NCBI GenBank assembly: GCA_949296605.1
Contig: CASFPB010000021.1
Coordinates: 1-54,911, forward strand
Reading direction: 5' to 3'
Length of the DNA stretch: 54,911 nucleotides
Source of the DNA: an uncultured bacterium
GTDB taxonomy: Bacteria > Bacillota_I > Bacilli_A > RF39 > UBA660
Shown: in pieces, positions 18,709 to 27,313 of the stretch
How the letters are laid out: every line of letters begins with the position of its first letter
How positions within the stretch are numbered: the first letter of the stretch is position 1
Notes under the pieces: generated by a model
What the model saw: the letters and a program-made list of their open reading frames with translations, nothing else
The model's database searches: none
Told to the model about the DNA's origin: nothing
Position numbers and translations under genes: made by a program

Positions 18709-19256
18709 AAAAATTAGATGGAAATATTATAGGAATTATAAGTAATGATTTTCAAAATGAAGACTTTAGTGGGAAAAAAGTTAGGGAAATAATTGTAAAA
18801 AAAGTAAATGAATCTTTAAAAATGGTTAGATTAAATTTGGAAATTTTAGATAAAAATTTTGAAGATTTATCAAGTAGAGATATGAATAAAGTTATATTGG
18901 CTAGTAAATTGCAAGAAAAAGTTATTATTTTAATTAATTTTTCCAAAGGTATGTTAAAAAAAGATTTAGAATATTTTAAAGCTTTATTTAAAAAAATTAA
19001 AAATTATGATAGAAAGATAATTTTGATTGATTATAATGCTGAATTATTTATTGGATTAGTAGATCATTATTATGTTTTTTCAAATAATCAAATAAAATAT
19101 GAAACTAAGGATATATTTGATAGAGTTTTAGAAAATTATATTGATATGCCTTCCATTGTTAGGTTTATTAATCAGTGTGAATCAGATGGTATTAGATTAG
19201 ATCATTATTATGAATTAGATGAACTTTTAAAAGCTATTTACAGGATTAAATCATGA
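18699..19256 (+). CDS. Degenerate EcfA2-like ABC ATPase relic, catalytic residues lost
   Basis: A 185 aa ORF collinear with EcfA2 but with every catalytic motif eroded. LSSRDMNKVILA (57-68) stands for the LSGGQ signature. VIILINFSKGMLKKDLEYF (75-93) stands for Walker B and the D-loop, with the DE pair replaced. KIILIDYNAELFIGLVDHY (106-124) stands for the switch-His region. YELDELLKAIYR closes like EcfA2 tails. Walker A is absent. It overlaps the upstream relic by 10 bases and truA by 4, so ecfT, normally here, is gone. An intact frame argues against simple decay. Confidence 0.65.
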   Translation: MELEKLDGNIIGIISNDFQNEDFSGKKVREIIVKKVNESLKMVRLNLEILDKNFEDLSSRDMNKVILASKLQEKVIILINFSKGMLKKDLEYFKALFKKIKNYDRKIILIDYNAELFIGLVDHYYVFSNNQIKYETKDIFDRVLENYIDMPSIVRFINQCESDGIRLDHYYELDELLKAIYRIKS

Positions 19257-19972
19257 AATATCTAATAAAATTTAGTTATGATGGAACAAAATTTCATGGT
19301 TTTCAAAGACAGGTAAATGTAAAAAATGTTCAAGGAACTTTGGAAAATGTTTTAAGTAAATATTTTAATTGTAACATTGTAATTAAAGGGGCTGGAAGAA
19401 CTGATGTTGGTGTTCATGCTTATGGTCAATGTGCACATTTTGATATAAATAGGATTGTTACTAAAAATGATATAAAAAATATAAATAATGTTTTGTTTAA
19501 TGAAATTATAATTATTTCATGTAAAAGAGTAAGTGATAATTTTCATGCTAGATACTCTGTAAAATATAAAAAATATGTTTATAAAATAAATTGTGGTTCG
19601 TTTGATAAAAATAAAATAGGATATTATTATCAAATAAAATATAAATTAGATATAGTTGCCATGAAAAAGGCTGCAAAGTTGTTTGTGGGCACTCATGACT
19701 TTCATAACTTTGTAAGTGGCGAAAGGCTTGATTATACTACTACAATTTTTAATGTAAAGGTTAAAAAAAGAAATAATATTTTTATTATTGAATTTAAGGG
19801 TATAGCTTTTTATCGTTATATGGTAAGACATTTAGTAGGAGCTTTAATTGATGTTGGAAGAAAAAAAGCTAGCGTTAACGAAATAAAAAAAATGATTTCA
19901 TTTCCTAGTGTTTTTAAAAATTTAAGTGTTGTTCCTAGTGATGGTTTGTATTTGAAAAAAATAAAATATTGA
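19253..19972 (+). CDS. truA: tRNA pseudouridine(38-40) synthase TruA
   Basis: Modifies U38-U40 in tRNA anticodon arms. The 239 aa protein has YDGTKFHGFQRQ, the catalytic-Asp motif GAGRTDVGVHAYGQCAHF, DNFHARYSVKYKKYVY and FYRYMVRHLVGALIDVG. It is translationally coupled to the EcfA2-like ORF (ATGA) and followed by a DUF2207-like gene rather than directly by rplM. Confidence 0.95.
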   Translation: MKYLIKFSYDGTKFHGFQRQVNVKNVQGTLENVLSKYFNCNIVIKGAGRTDVGVHAYGQCAHFDINRIVTKNDIKNINNVLFNEIIIISCKRVSDNFHARYSVKYKKYVYKINCGSFDKNKIGYYYQIKYKLDIVAMKKAAKLFVGTHDFHNFVSGERLDYTTTIFNVKVKKRNNIFIIEFKGIAFYRYMVRHLVGALIDVGRKKASVNEIKKMISFPSVFKNLSVVPSDGLYLKKIKY

Positions 19973-19994
19973 ATTTTAAAAGGAGTATTAATTG

Positions 19995-20810
19995 ATGAAT
20001 CTTATTTTATATTTAGGAATAAATTTTGTAATTATTTTTTTAATTGTTTTTAGTGTAGAAAAAAATAGATTTAAGCTAATTGACGGGTATGATAAGTTAA
20101 AATTACCTGATGATTTACCTTATTGTCGTGATATTCCATTATTGAGTCTTGAAGAAGCATATTTTTTGTGTTACTTGTATGGTTTAGTGAATAATCCAAG
20201 TGATTTAATAGGAGCATTGATTCTTAAATGGATTAAAGAAGACAAAATTTCTTTAAATGATGATGGTAAAAGTGTAAGTGTTGATATGAATAAGGCTGTC
20301 AAATTTAGCAACCGCTTTGAAAGAAAAATTTATTTTAAATTATTGGCATCTAGTGGAGGCAATTATATTTTAGAAGAAAAAGAATTTATTAATTTTTTTA
20401 AATCTGATGCGATAATAAAATTATTTGGGAGTATGTTGAAGCATATAGAATATAAGTTTTTACATAACGGTTTATATAAAAAGATTGTTTTTGGTACGGA
20501 ATATAAATATTATTTGGATGATAGTTTAAAGAAAAAAGCGTATCAATTGGCTGGATTGAAAAAATTTTTGTTGGATTTTTCCAAAATTAATGATAGAAAA
20601 GGACAAGAAGTGGCTTTGTGGGAAGATTATCTGATTTATGCTCAATTGATGGGAATTGCTGATAAAGTGGAAACACAATTTGAATATATATATCCTGATT
20701 ATAAAAAATTAATGAAAATTTCTGTTATAAATAATACTATATTAATTAGTTTGCTTACTTCCTTAAAATTTTTACCTTTGTTATTTATTCCTGGAAGAAG
20801 TAGTAAATAG
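19995..20810 (+). CDS. DUF2207-like membrane protein, lacking the usual N-terminal domain
   Basis: A 271 aa protein with one N-terminal helix (about 3-20), a soluble middle and a hydrophobic C-terminal helix (about 240-260). NPSDLIGALILKWIKEDKI, AYQLAGLKKFLLDFSKIND and the LWEDYLIYAQLMGIADKVE stretch match the C-terminal cytoplasmic part of DUF2207 predicted membrane proteins. The large beta-rich N-terminal domain of that family is missing. AGGAG at 19981-19985 sets ATG 19995. It breaks the usual truA-rplM adjacency. Function unknown. Confidence 0.65.
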   Translation: MNLILYLGINFVIIFLIVFSVEKNRFKLIDGYDKLKLPDDLPYCRDIPLLSLEEAYFLCYLYGLVNNPSDLIGALILKWIKEDKISLNDDGKSVSVDMNKAVKFSNRFERKIYFKLLASSGGNYILEEKEFINFFKSDAIIKLFGSMLKHIEYKFLHNGLYKKIVFGTEYKYYLDDSLKKKAYQLAGLKKFLLDFSKINDRKGQEVALWEDYLIYAQLMGIADKVETQFEYIYPDYKKLMKISVINNTILISLLTSLKFLPLLFIPGRSSK

Positions 20811-20968
20811 AATACTTTTTTTGTTAGTTGGCAAATTAAAATTAAGAAAAATTATATATTAAGGGCATTTATAATTTAATTTTAATATAATAATTGATTT
20901 TTACGTTTCTTTTTTGGTAGTATATTTTTAAAAAAATGCTGGGAATTTAGTAAATTTTTTTAAAACGT

Positions 20969-20997
20969 TTGACTTTTTTTTTTTTTTTTCATATAAT
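20969..20997 (+). promoter_or_regulatory. Strong promoter of rplM-rpsI
   Basis: TTGACT at 20969-20974 and TATAAT at 20992-20997 are separated by exactly 17 bases, nearly all T. A leader of about 70 bases follows before rplM. L13 leaders that bind the ribosomal protein are known in Firmicutes, but I cannot confirm a matching fold here. Upstream, 20838-20887 has an 11-base inverted repeat (ATTAAAATTAA/TTAATTTTAAT) of unknown meaning. Confidence 0.85.
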
Positions 20998-21074
20998 TTT
21001 AATCGGTACATTTTATTTATGTGATTTATTTGGTTGTGGGAAAATTGAATAAAGAACATAGTGAAAGGATTATT

Positions 21075-21506
21075 ATGAAAACATTTATGCAAAAAAAGGA
21101 AACTATTGAAAGAAAATGGTATGTTGTTGATGCTGAAGGTAAAACTTTAGGACGTTTGGCAACACAAGTTGCTCATGTATTACGCGGAAAACATAAAGTT
21201 ACTTATACTCCTTATGTAGATTGTGGAGATTATGTAATTGTGATTAATGCTGATAAAGTTTTATTAACTGGTAACAAATTAGAAGACAAAAAATATTACA
21301 ATCATAGTGGATATCCAGGGGGATTACGCGAAAGAACTGCAAAAGAAATGATTGAAAATTATCCTGAAGAAATGGTTGAAAGAGCAATTAAAGGAATGCT
21401 TCCACATAATAGATTAGGTCGTCAAATGGGTAAAAAGTTATTTGTTTATAGTGGTGCTGATCATAAACATGCTGCTCAAAAACCAGTAGCTTTGGAAGTT
21501 AAGTAG
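21075..21506 (+). CDS. rplM: 50S ribosomal protein L13
   Basis: A 143 aa protein opening [19 protein letters not shown], then [39 protein letters not shown] and [12 protein letters not shown], all diagnostic of L13. I choose ATG 21075 after AAAGGAT; the open frame reaches 21021 but those codons lie in the leader. It is 8 bases from rpsI. Confidence 0.97.
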   Translation: MKTFMQKKETIERKWYVVDAEGKTLGRLATQVAHVLRGKHKVTYTPYVDCGDYVIVINADKVLLTGNKLEDKKYYNHSGYPGGLRERTAKEMIENYPEEMVERAIKGMLPHNRLGRQMGKKLFVYSGADHKHAAQKPVALEVK

Positions 21507-21514
21507 GAGGAATT

Positions 21515-21934
21515 ATGGCTAAAAAACAAGAATGGAGTGCTACAGGAAGAAGAAAGAGATCTGTTGCACAAGTTAGATTAGTAGGTGGAACTGGTAATAT
21601 TACTATAAATGGTGTAGATGTTAATGATTATATGCCTTATGCTACACTAGTTATGGATTTAAAACAACCATTAGTTGCTACTGGTAATGAAAATAGATTT
21701 GATATTGATGTTAAAGTTTCTGGTGGTGGATTTTCAGGTCAAACTGGAGCAATTCGTTTAGGTATTGCAAGAGCTTTATTAAAATTTGATGCTAATACTG
21801 ATCAAACTAGAGAAGACAGCTATAGACATATATTAAAAAATGCTGGTTTTGTAACTAGAGATCCAAGAGTTAAAGAAAGAAAGAAATATGGTCTTAAAAA
21901 AGCTCGTCGTGCTCCACAATTTTCTAAAAGATAG
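21515..21934 (+). CDS. rpsI: 30S ribosomal protein S9
   Basis: A 139 aa protein with [41 protein letters not shown] and the C-terminal tail [20 protein letters not shown] ending FSKR, which reaches the ribosomal P site. It has a good GGAGG site. The N-terminus has a short MAKKQEWSA extension compared with the shortest S9 proteins. Confidence 0.97.
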   Translation: MAKKQEWSATGRRKRSVAQVRLVGGTGNITINGVDVNDYMPYATLVMDLKQPLVATGNENRFDIDVKVSGGGFSGQTGAIRLGIARALLKFDANTDQTREDSYRHILKNAGFVTRDPRVKERKKYGLKKARRAPQFSKR

Positions 21935-21942
21935 TTTATTTT

Positions 21943-21966
21943 ACTTGCCTTTTTGGCAAGTTTTTT
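21943..21966 (+). terminator. Intrinsic terminator of rplM-rpsI
   Basis: ACTTGCC at 21943-21949 pairs with GGCAAGT at 21955-21961 around five T and is followed by a T run. One of the strongest terminators in the window. Confidence 0.9.
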
Positions 21967-22011
21967 GTTATCTTATTATTAGTTTGATTAATTGAATTTA
22001 TGAGGTGTATT

Positions 22012-22896
22012 ATGCGTTTAAGTAAAGATTGGATAGATTATGAGTGTATTGATGCTGGTAATGGTGAAAAATTAGAGAGATGGGGTAGTGTTATATTAAG
22101 AAGACCTGAACCGTCAGCCATGTGGCCAATTGAAAAAAATTATTTATGGAATAATGTTGATGCAGTTTATAATAGATCATCTAATGGAGGAGGCAGTTGG
22201 AATTTTATAAAAAAAGTTCCAGATTTTTGGATTATCAATTATAAAAATTTAAAATTTAAAGTAAGTCCTACTAATTTTAAACATACCGGCATTTTTCCTG
22301 AACAGGCGATTAATTGGGATTTTATGATGAATAAAATTAAAACTGCTAATAGACCAATAAAAGTATTAAATTTATTTGCTTATACTGGTGCTGCTACTAT
22401 GGCTTGTAGTAAAGCCGGCGCATCATTAGTTGTTCATGTTGATTCATCTAAAGGAATTGTAAGTTGGGCAAAAGAGAATATGAAATTATGTAATTTGGAA
22501 AATAATTATATTAGATTTATTGTTGATGATTGTTTAAAATTTGTAGAAAGAGAAATAAGAAGAGGTAATAAGTATGATGCTATAGTAATGGATCCTCCTA
22601 GTTATGGTAGAGGTCCAAGTGGTGAGGTTTGGAAATTAGAAAACAATTTAAAAGAATTGGTTAATAAATGTTCTGAGTTATTAAGTGATAATCCGTTATT
22701 TTTTTTGATAAATGCTTATACTACCGGAATTTCAAGCACTGTTTTATATAATGTTTTAATGCTAACTATAAAGAAAAAGTATGGTGGAATTGTAGATAGT
22801 GGAGAAATAGGCTTACCTATAACGAATAACAATTTAGTTTTACCTTGTGGCATATATGCTCGTTGGCAAGATAGAAAAGATGATTTGTGTGAGTAA
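22012..22896 (+). CDS. RlmI/RlmL-like SAM-dependent methyltransferase
   Basis: A 294 aa protein. The SAM-binding core has VLNLFAYTGAATMACSKAGA, VHVDSSKGIVSWAKEN, FIVDDCLKFV and IVMDPPSYGRGPSGEVW, where DPPSYG is the catalytic loop of the RlmI/RlmK-like (PF10672) class. It lacks the N-terminal PUA domain of E. coli RlmI, as Gram-positive members often do. An rRNA cytosine target is likely but not proven. ATG 22012 follows AGGTG. Confidence 0.85.
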   Translation: MRLSKDWIDYECIDAGNGEKLERWGSVILRRPEPSAMWPIEKNYLWNNVDAVYNRSSNGGGSWNFIKKVPDFWIINYKNLKFKVSPTNFKHTGIFPEQAINWDFMMNKIKTANRPIKVLNLFAYTGAATMACSKAGASLVVHVDSSKGIVSWAKENMKLCNLENNYIRFIVDDCLKFVEREIRRGNKYDAIVMDPPSYGRGPSGEVWKLENNLKELVNKCSELLSDNPLFFLINAYTTGISSTVLYNVLMLTIKKKYGGIVDSGEIGLPITNNNLVLPCGIYARWQDRKDDLCE

Positions 22897-23617
22897 TGAA
22901 GGGATTTTTAAAAATTATGTTAATAAATTTGACATTAATGATGAAAATATTTTAAGAAAATACAATCATTCTTTAAATGTTATGAAAAACGCTAAAATTA
23001 TAGCAACGTCTTTAAATTTATCGTCAAAAGACGTCGACTTAGTTTCTTTTATTGCTTTAGTTCATGATATTGGAAGATTTAAACAATGGAAACTTTATAA
23101 ATCTTTTAAGTTAGAAAACTTTGATCATGCAAAATTTGGTATTGATATTTTATATGAAGATAAAATCATAAATAATTTTAATGTAAATAGATATTATGAT
23201 TCTGTAATAAAGGCTGCTATATTTAATCATAATAAAGAAAAAATAACAAATTGTAAAAATGATTTTGAAATTCTAGTTTCAAAAATAATTAGAGATGCTG
23301 ATAAATTGGATTTACTTAGAATGTTAGGCACAAAAGATTTAATAATGAATGAAGATGGGAGTATGGTAACAAATGTTATTTCTAATAATTTTTTTAACTG
23401 TAAATTGGTAAATTATAAAGATAGAAGGACATTGTCAGATAAAATATTATCGAAATTTGCGTTTGTATTTGATTTGAATTTTAAAAAATCTTTTGAAATT
23501 TTAGCTAAAAATAATTATGTAGAAAAGTTTTATAATAATTTAGAATATAAAAATATTTATAATGAATATTATGTTTTTTTACTAAAATTTATAAAAAATA
23601 AAAAAGATACTAATTAA
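22880..23617 (+). CDS. HD-domain phosphohydrolase
   Basis: A 245 aa protein with the HD superfamily pattern: YNHSLNVMKNAKIIA (first His), ALVHDIGRFKQW (HD pair), a third His in AAIFNHNKEK, and RDADKLDLLRM (final Asp). Such proteins hydrolyse nucleotides or phosphoesters, and the substrate is unknown here. I choose ATG 22880, which overlaps the methyltransferase by 17 bases; GTG 22889 is an alternative. Its stop is 8 bases inside the convergent gene. Confidence 0.8.
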   Translation: MICVSNEGIFKNYVNKFDINDENILRKYNHSLNVMKNAKIIATSLNLSSKDVDLVSFIALVHDIGRFKQWKLYKSFKLENFDHAKFGIDILYEDKIINNFNVNRYYDSVIKAAIFNHNKEKITNCKNDFEILVSKIIRDADKLDLLRMLGTKDLIMNEDGSMVTNVISNNFFNCKLVNYKDRRTLSDKILSKFAFVFDLNFKKSFEILAKNNYVEKFYNNLEYKNIYNEYYVFLLKFIKNKKDTN

Positions 23618-23924
23618 TTTTAATATCTTTTAAAAATTCCTTTAATTCAAAATTATATATATTTATTTCATTGTTTAAAATAATTTCATTTTCTTTTTCT
23701 TCATATTTTAATTTATTTATTGGATATTTTGTTAGTAAAACAAACTCTGGTAATACTTGAACTCCGCTGCCTTTTAAAAAATTATCTTTGTTTGAATCGA
23801 TAAAAAATAAAATATTATTTGGTGTTAATAAAATATTTGCTAAATAATATTTACTGTTATATTTTATATTTACTGTCATTGCTTCTTTTATTACTTTTTC
23901 ATTTGTAAAATCATAATCATACAT
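23610..23924 (-). CDS. Uncharacterised 104 aa protein
   Basis: Not recognised. The small acidic protein starts MYDYDFTNEKVIKEAMTVNI and alternates short beta-like segments (YYLANILLTPNNILFFID, FVLLTKYPINKLKY) with a C-terminal helix, faintly like a PH-type barrel. AGGTGA precedes the ATG at 23924. It lies between a convergent HD gene and a divergent small gene and seems to be transcribed alone. Confidence 0.6.
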   Translation of the reverse strand: MYDYDFTNEKVIKEAMTVNIKYNSKYYLANILLTPNNILFFIDSNKDNFLKGSGVQVLPEFVLLTKYPINKLKYEEKENEIILNNEINIYNFELKEFLKDIKIN

Positions 23925-24026
23925 AAATATCACCTATAAAAAATATATCAAATATTTTGATACTTGTAAACGATATTGATTTTTTTAAAATTTTGTTATA
24001 CTATATTCTGGCGAAAGGAGTTTATT

Positions 24027-24239
24027 ATGAGTGATTCAGAATTATTAAAAGAAAAAGTTAAATCTATTATACACAATCATTTCTTAAAAATGCATGAAGC
24101 ATTGGCTTCAAAAAATCCTGCTGATGCAGAAAAAGCGTTAAATGATACAAAACAACAATTGCAAGAAGTTGGTATAGAAATTGATGGCTTGACAAGTGGA
24201 ATTAATATTAATGATAGATTTGGTTCATCAAGACGTTAA
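24027..24239 (+). CDS. Small helical protein, 70 aa, unknown
   Basis: Not recognised. The start at ATG 24027 is set by AAAGGAG at 24014-24020, and a TATACT-like -10 lies near 23997-24002. The protein is a probable helical hairpin (SDSELLKEKVKSIIHNHFLK, then ALASKNPADAEKALNDTKQQ) with a charged, flexible tail. No signal peptide. It is a single-gene unit. Confidence 0.6.
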   Translation: MSDSELLKEKVKSIIHNHFLKMHEALASKNPADAEKALNDTKQQLQEVGIEIDGLTSGININDRFGSSRR

Positions 24240-24453
24240 TTTATAAAAATATAGTTAAATTTTATAAATGAATCTAAAATTTTTTTAACTGATATATTTA
24301 TTAATTTGAAAAAAATTTAGGTTTGTAAAACTTTTTTATAAAATTTAAGTTTTTAGAAAATGTAATTATATATGATTATTTTATAAATAAATTTTTTTAA
24401 TAAATAGTATAATATATTTACTATTTTTTTTATTGTTAAGAATAATATTTAAT
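24240..24453. other. AT-rich intergenic stretch with weak inverted repeats
   Basis: About 214 bases without a gene. AAAACTT (24327-24333) and AAGTTTT (24347-24353) form one weak hairpin. AGTTAAA at 24253 with TTTAACT ending at 24290 forms another, possibly a poor terminator for the small gene upstream. TATAAT at 24408-24413 is a likely -10 for the next gene. Confidence 0.4.
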
Positions 24454-25101
24454 ATGAAATATTATGTTAAATGTTTATTATTGTTTTTATTGTTCTTTTT
24501 TATGTTATATGGTGGACCTGTAAATGCTAGTCTTCCTTTACAAGGAAAGGTTATTGTGGTTGATGCTGGACATGGAGGATTAGATCCAGGAACAGTATAT
24601 AAAGATATATATGAAAAGGATATAAATCTAAAAATTTCATTATATTTAGAACAATATTTAAGTGAATATGGTGCATCGGTTATTCTTACTAGAAATAGTG
24701 ATGATGATTTAAGTAATGGTGTTACTAATCATCGTAAAAAAACTGATTTTGACAATAGAATTAAAATAATAAATAATAAATATACTGATATGTATTTATC
24801 AATTCATTTAAATTATTTAGCTAGTAGTAATTATTATGGAGCACAAGTTTTTTATAATAATGACAATAAAGTATTAGCTGAAACTATACAAACTTATATT
24901 AATAAAGTATTGAATAGTGATAGGGAAATAAAAGCTATACCAGTATCAACTTATATGTATAGTAGATTGAATAAACCTGGTGTTTTAATAGAATGTGGAT
25001 TTTTATCAAACGCAAATGAAAGGGGTTTGTTGATAACCGATAATTATCAACAAAAGATTGCAAAAACAATTGCTGAATCCATCGTAAATTATTATAATTA
25101 A
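24454..25101 (+). CDS. Secreted N-acetylmuramoyl-L-alanine amidase, CwlD-like
   Basis: A 215 aa Amidase_3 protein with a signal peptide (KCLLLFLLFFFMLYGGPVNA). Zinc-site residues are visible: H in VVDAGHGGLDPG, E in YEKDINLK, H in LSIHLNYL; and the catalytic Glu in VLIECGFLSN. There is no wall-binding domain. Size and layout resemble CwlD, which makes muramic delta-lactam in the spore cortex, but a vegetative role is possible. ATG 24454 is chosen because the signal peptide starts there; TTG 24433 in frame has no ribosome site either. Confidence 0.82.
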   Translation: MKYYVKCLLLFLLFFFMLYGGPVNASLPLQGKVIVVDAGHGGLDPGTVYKDIYEKDINLKISLYLEQYLSEYGASVILTRNSDDDLSNGVTNHRKKTDFDNRIKIINNKYTDMYLSIHLNYLASSNYYGAQVFYNNDNKVLAETIQTYINKVLNSDREIKAIPVSTYMYSRLNKPGVLIECGFLSNANERGLLITDNYQQKIAKTIAESIVNYYN

Positions 25102-25206
25102 ATAAATTCACTTTTTTATCACACTTTTTTTACATTAAAAACATTAAAAGTTTGTATATTAATTATGTCGTTTGTGATATAATGTTTAAAGTAAAGGCGG
25201 TTTAGT

Positions 25207-26136
25207 GTGAAAACAAAAACTTTTAAAACGTTAGATGAACAAATTGACATACTTAAAAATAAAGGTTTAGTTTTTGATGATATTTCTGATGCTAAATCGA
25301 TTTTGCTGCGAGAAAATTATTTTTTCATAAGTGGTTATAGACATCTTTTTTTGAAAGATGATGGACGCAGTTTTATTGAAGGAACACATTTTAAAGATTT
25401 GTATGCGATGTTTTCTTTTGATAGACAGTTAAGAAATATTATATTTAAAAATATCTTAATTGTTGAAAATAACTTAAAAAGTGTTTTATCTCATGTTATG
25501 AGTAAAAATCATGGTTTTAAAGAAAATAATTATTTAAATCCACATAACTTTGTAAGGGATTCAAGAAAAACAAGACAAATTAACGATTTGATTAAAAAGA
25601 TGAAACGTCAAATTAATGTTAATGGTAGACAGCATGCAGCTACAGCTCATTATATGATTAATTATGGCTATATTCCTTTATGGGTAGTTGTTAAAGTTTT
25701 ATCTTTCGGTATTGTTGGTGAACTTTATACGATATTGCAATATCAAGATCAAAAAGAAATTGCTGATATATTTGAAATAGATATATATAGTCTTGTCAGT
25801 TATTTGCCTATTCTTGCAAATTATCGTAATTTATGTGCTCATGAAGATATATGTTATAATAATAGAATTCAAAAAGAGATTGAAGATACAAAATATCATA
25901 AACTGCTTTATATACCTATGGTTGAAGGTGAATATATTTATGGAAAAAATGATTTGTTTGCTCTAATTATTATTTTAAAGTTTATTTTAAAGAAAGATGA
26001 TTTTTCTTTAATGATGAATGAGATATGTTATGAAATTGATAGGCTTGCTGGTATTGTAAAAGTTTTTAAAATAGATAAAGTATTACATACTATGGGATTT
26101 CCTAACAATTATAAAGAGATAGTGAGGTTGGATTAA
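25207..26136 (+). CDS. Abi family protein (AbiD/AbiF-like, Abi_2)
   Basis: A 309 aa protein opening TFKTLDEQIDILKNKGLVF, then ENYFFISGYRHLF and YAMFSFDRQLRNIIFKNIL, as in the Abi_2 family of phage abortive-infection proteins. YRNLCAHED near residue 216 is a HEPN-type R-x4-H motif, suggesting RNase activity. It starts with GTG 25207, with TATAAT just upstream (near 25178-25183). No antitoxin gene is beside it. The htrA-like gene starts only 2 bases after its stop, so the two are probably cotranscribed. Confidence 0.85.
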   Translation: MKTKTFKTLDEQIDILKNKGLVFDDISDAKSILLRENYFFISGYRHLFLKDDGRSFIEGTHFKDLYAMFSFDRQLRNIIFKNILIVENNLKSVLSHVMSKNHGFKENNYLNPHNFVRDSRKTRQINDLIKKMKRQINVNGRQHAATAHYMINYGYIPLWVVVKVLSFGIVGELYTILQYQDQKEIADIFEIDIYSLVSYLPILANYRNLCAHEDICYNNRIQKEIEDTKYHKLLYIPMVEGEYIYGKNDLFALIIILKFILKKDDFSLMMNEICYEIDRLAGIVKVFKIDKVLHTMGFPNNYKEIVRLD

Positions 26137-26138
26137 AA

Positions 26139-27284
26139 ATGAATGAAGAAAAAAATAATAATGGGAATTTTAGTGATGACAAAATGAATAAAAAATGTAC
26201 TAAAAATATAGTTAATTATTTTATAATATTTTTTGTCGGATGTTTGGCAATGTATGCTGTTATTTACTTTTTTCCAACATCTATTACTGAGTCAATTACA
26301 AAATTAGAAAAGGATGTAACGGTTACTGATACAGGAATTGCTGATGCTGTTGAAAAAGTATATGATGCTGTTGTTGTAGTTTCTACTTATCGAGATGATA
26401 ATTATATTGCTTCTGGAACAGGCTTTGTTTATAAAAAAGATGGTGATACATATTATTTATTAACAAATTATCATGTTATTGAATATGGAGATAAAGTAAC
26501 TATTACTTTTACTAATGGAGATATTGAAGAAACTACTATTGTAGGTCATGATGAATATGCAGATATCGCTGTTTTATCTTTAAAAAGTGATGAAGATTTA
26601 GTAGTTGCAGAAATTGGCGATAATGAAGAAAGCCGTGTAGGTGATACTGCTTTTGCTGTTGGAGCACCTTTAGATAGCGTATATTCGTGGACTGTAACAA
26701 GAGGTATTATTTCTGGTAAAGATAGAATGGTTGAAGTTTCTCTTTCAAATAGTAGTTCAAATGATTATGTAATGAAAGTTATTCAAACTGATGCTGCTAT
26801 AAATTCTGGAAATAGTGGTGGACCATTATGTAATTCAAATGGTGAAGTTATAGGTATTACATCATTAAAATTGGTAAGTAGTGGTGTAGAAGGAATGGGA
26901 TTTGCAATACCTATTGAAGATGCAATTGCTAAAGCAGAACAAATTATTAGTGGAGATGTTACAGAGTATCCTTATTTAGGAATTTCGATGGTTGATTTTT
27001 CTAGTGCTTATTATTCACAATATTATAGTTTAATTAGAAATTCTGGTTTAGATAGTGGTGTTATTGTAGCTTCTGTTGAAAAAAATTCTGCTGCTTCAGA
27101 TGGTGGTATGAAAGCTAATGATATTATTGTTGCTATGAACGGAGAAAAAGTAACTAATATTGCTTATTTAAGATATTATTTATACCAAAATAAAGTCGGT
27201 GATACAATTACATTTACTGTTTATAGAGATGGTAAAAATGTTGATTTAAAAATTAAATTAGGATCAAGTAAGCAAACTACATAG
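26139..27284 (+). CDS. HtrA/DegP-like membrane serine protease with PDZ domain
   Basis: A 381 aa protein with a cytosolic Lys/Asn-rich N-terminus, one membrane helix (about 26-47), a trypsin-like domain and one PDZ domain (about 285-375). The triad is visible: His in LLTNYHVIEYG, Asp in DEYADIAVLSL, Ser in NSGNSGGPLC. HtrA proteins clear damaged exported proteins. Its close spacing behind an Abi gene is unusual. A terminator hairpin straddles its stop codon. Confidence 0.93.
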   Translation: MNEEKNNNGNFSDDKMNKKCTKNIVNYFIIFFVGCLAMYAVIYFFPTSITESITKLEKDVTVTDTGIADAVEKVYDAVVVVSTYRDDNYIASGTGFVYKKDGDTYYLLTNYHVIEYGDKVTITFTNGDIEETTIVGHDEYADIAVLSLKSDEDLVVAEIGDNEESRVGDTAFAVGAPLDSVYSWTVTRGIISGKDRMVEVSLSNSSSNDYVMKVIQTDAAINSGNSGGPLCNSNGEVIGITSLKLVSSGVEGMGFAIPIEDAIAKAEQIISGDVTEYPYLGISMVDFSSAYYSQYYSLIRNSGLDSGVIVASVEKNSAASDGGMKANDIIVAMNGEKVTNIAYLRYYLYQNKVGDTITFTVYRDGKNVDLKIKLGSSKQTT

Positions 27285-27296
27285 GTTTGCTTTTTT
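27271..27296 (+). terminator. Terminator at the end of htrA
   Basis: AGCAAAC at 27271-27277 pairs with GTTTGCT at 27285-27291 around a loop containing the htrA stop codon, followed by a T run. It may only partly stop transcription before the RDD gene 18 bases on. Confidence 0.8.
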
Positions 27297-27313
27297 AAAA
27301 TATAAGGAGAGTT

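Noticed and set aside
24240-24453. Riboswitch or small RNA before the CwlD-like gene
   Set aside because: Only weak AT hairpins are visible; nothing resembles a known riboswitch core.
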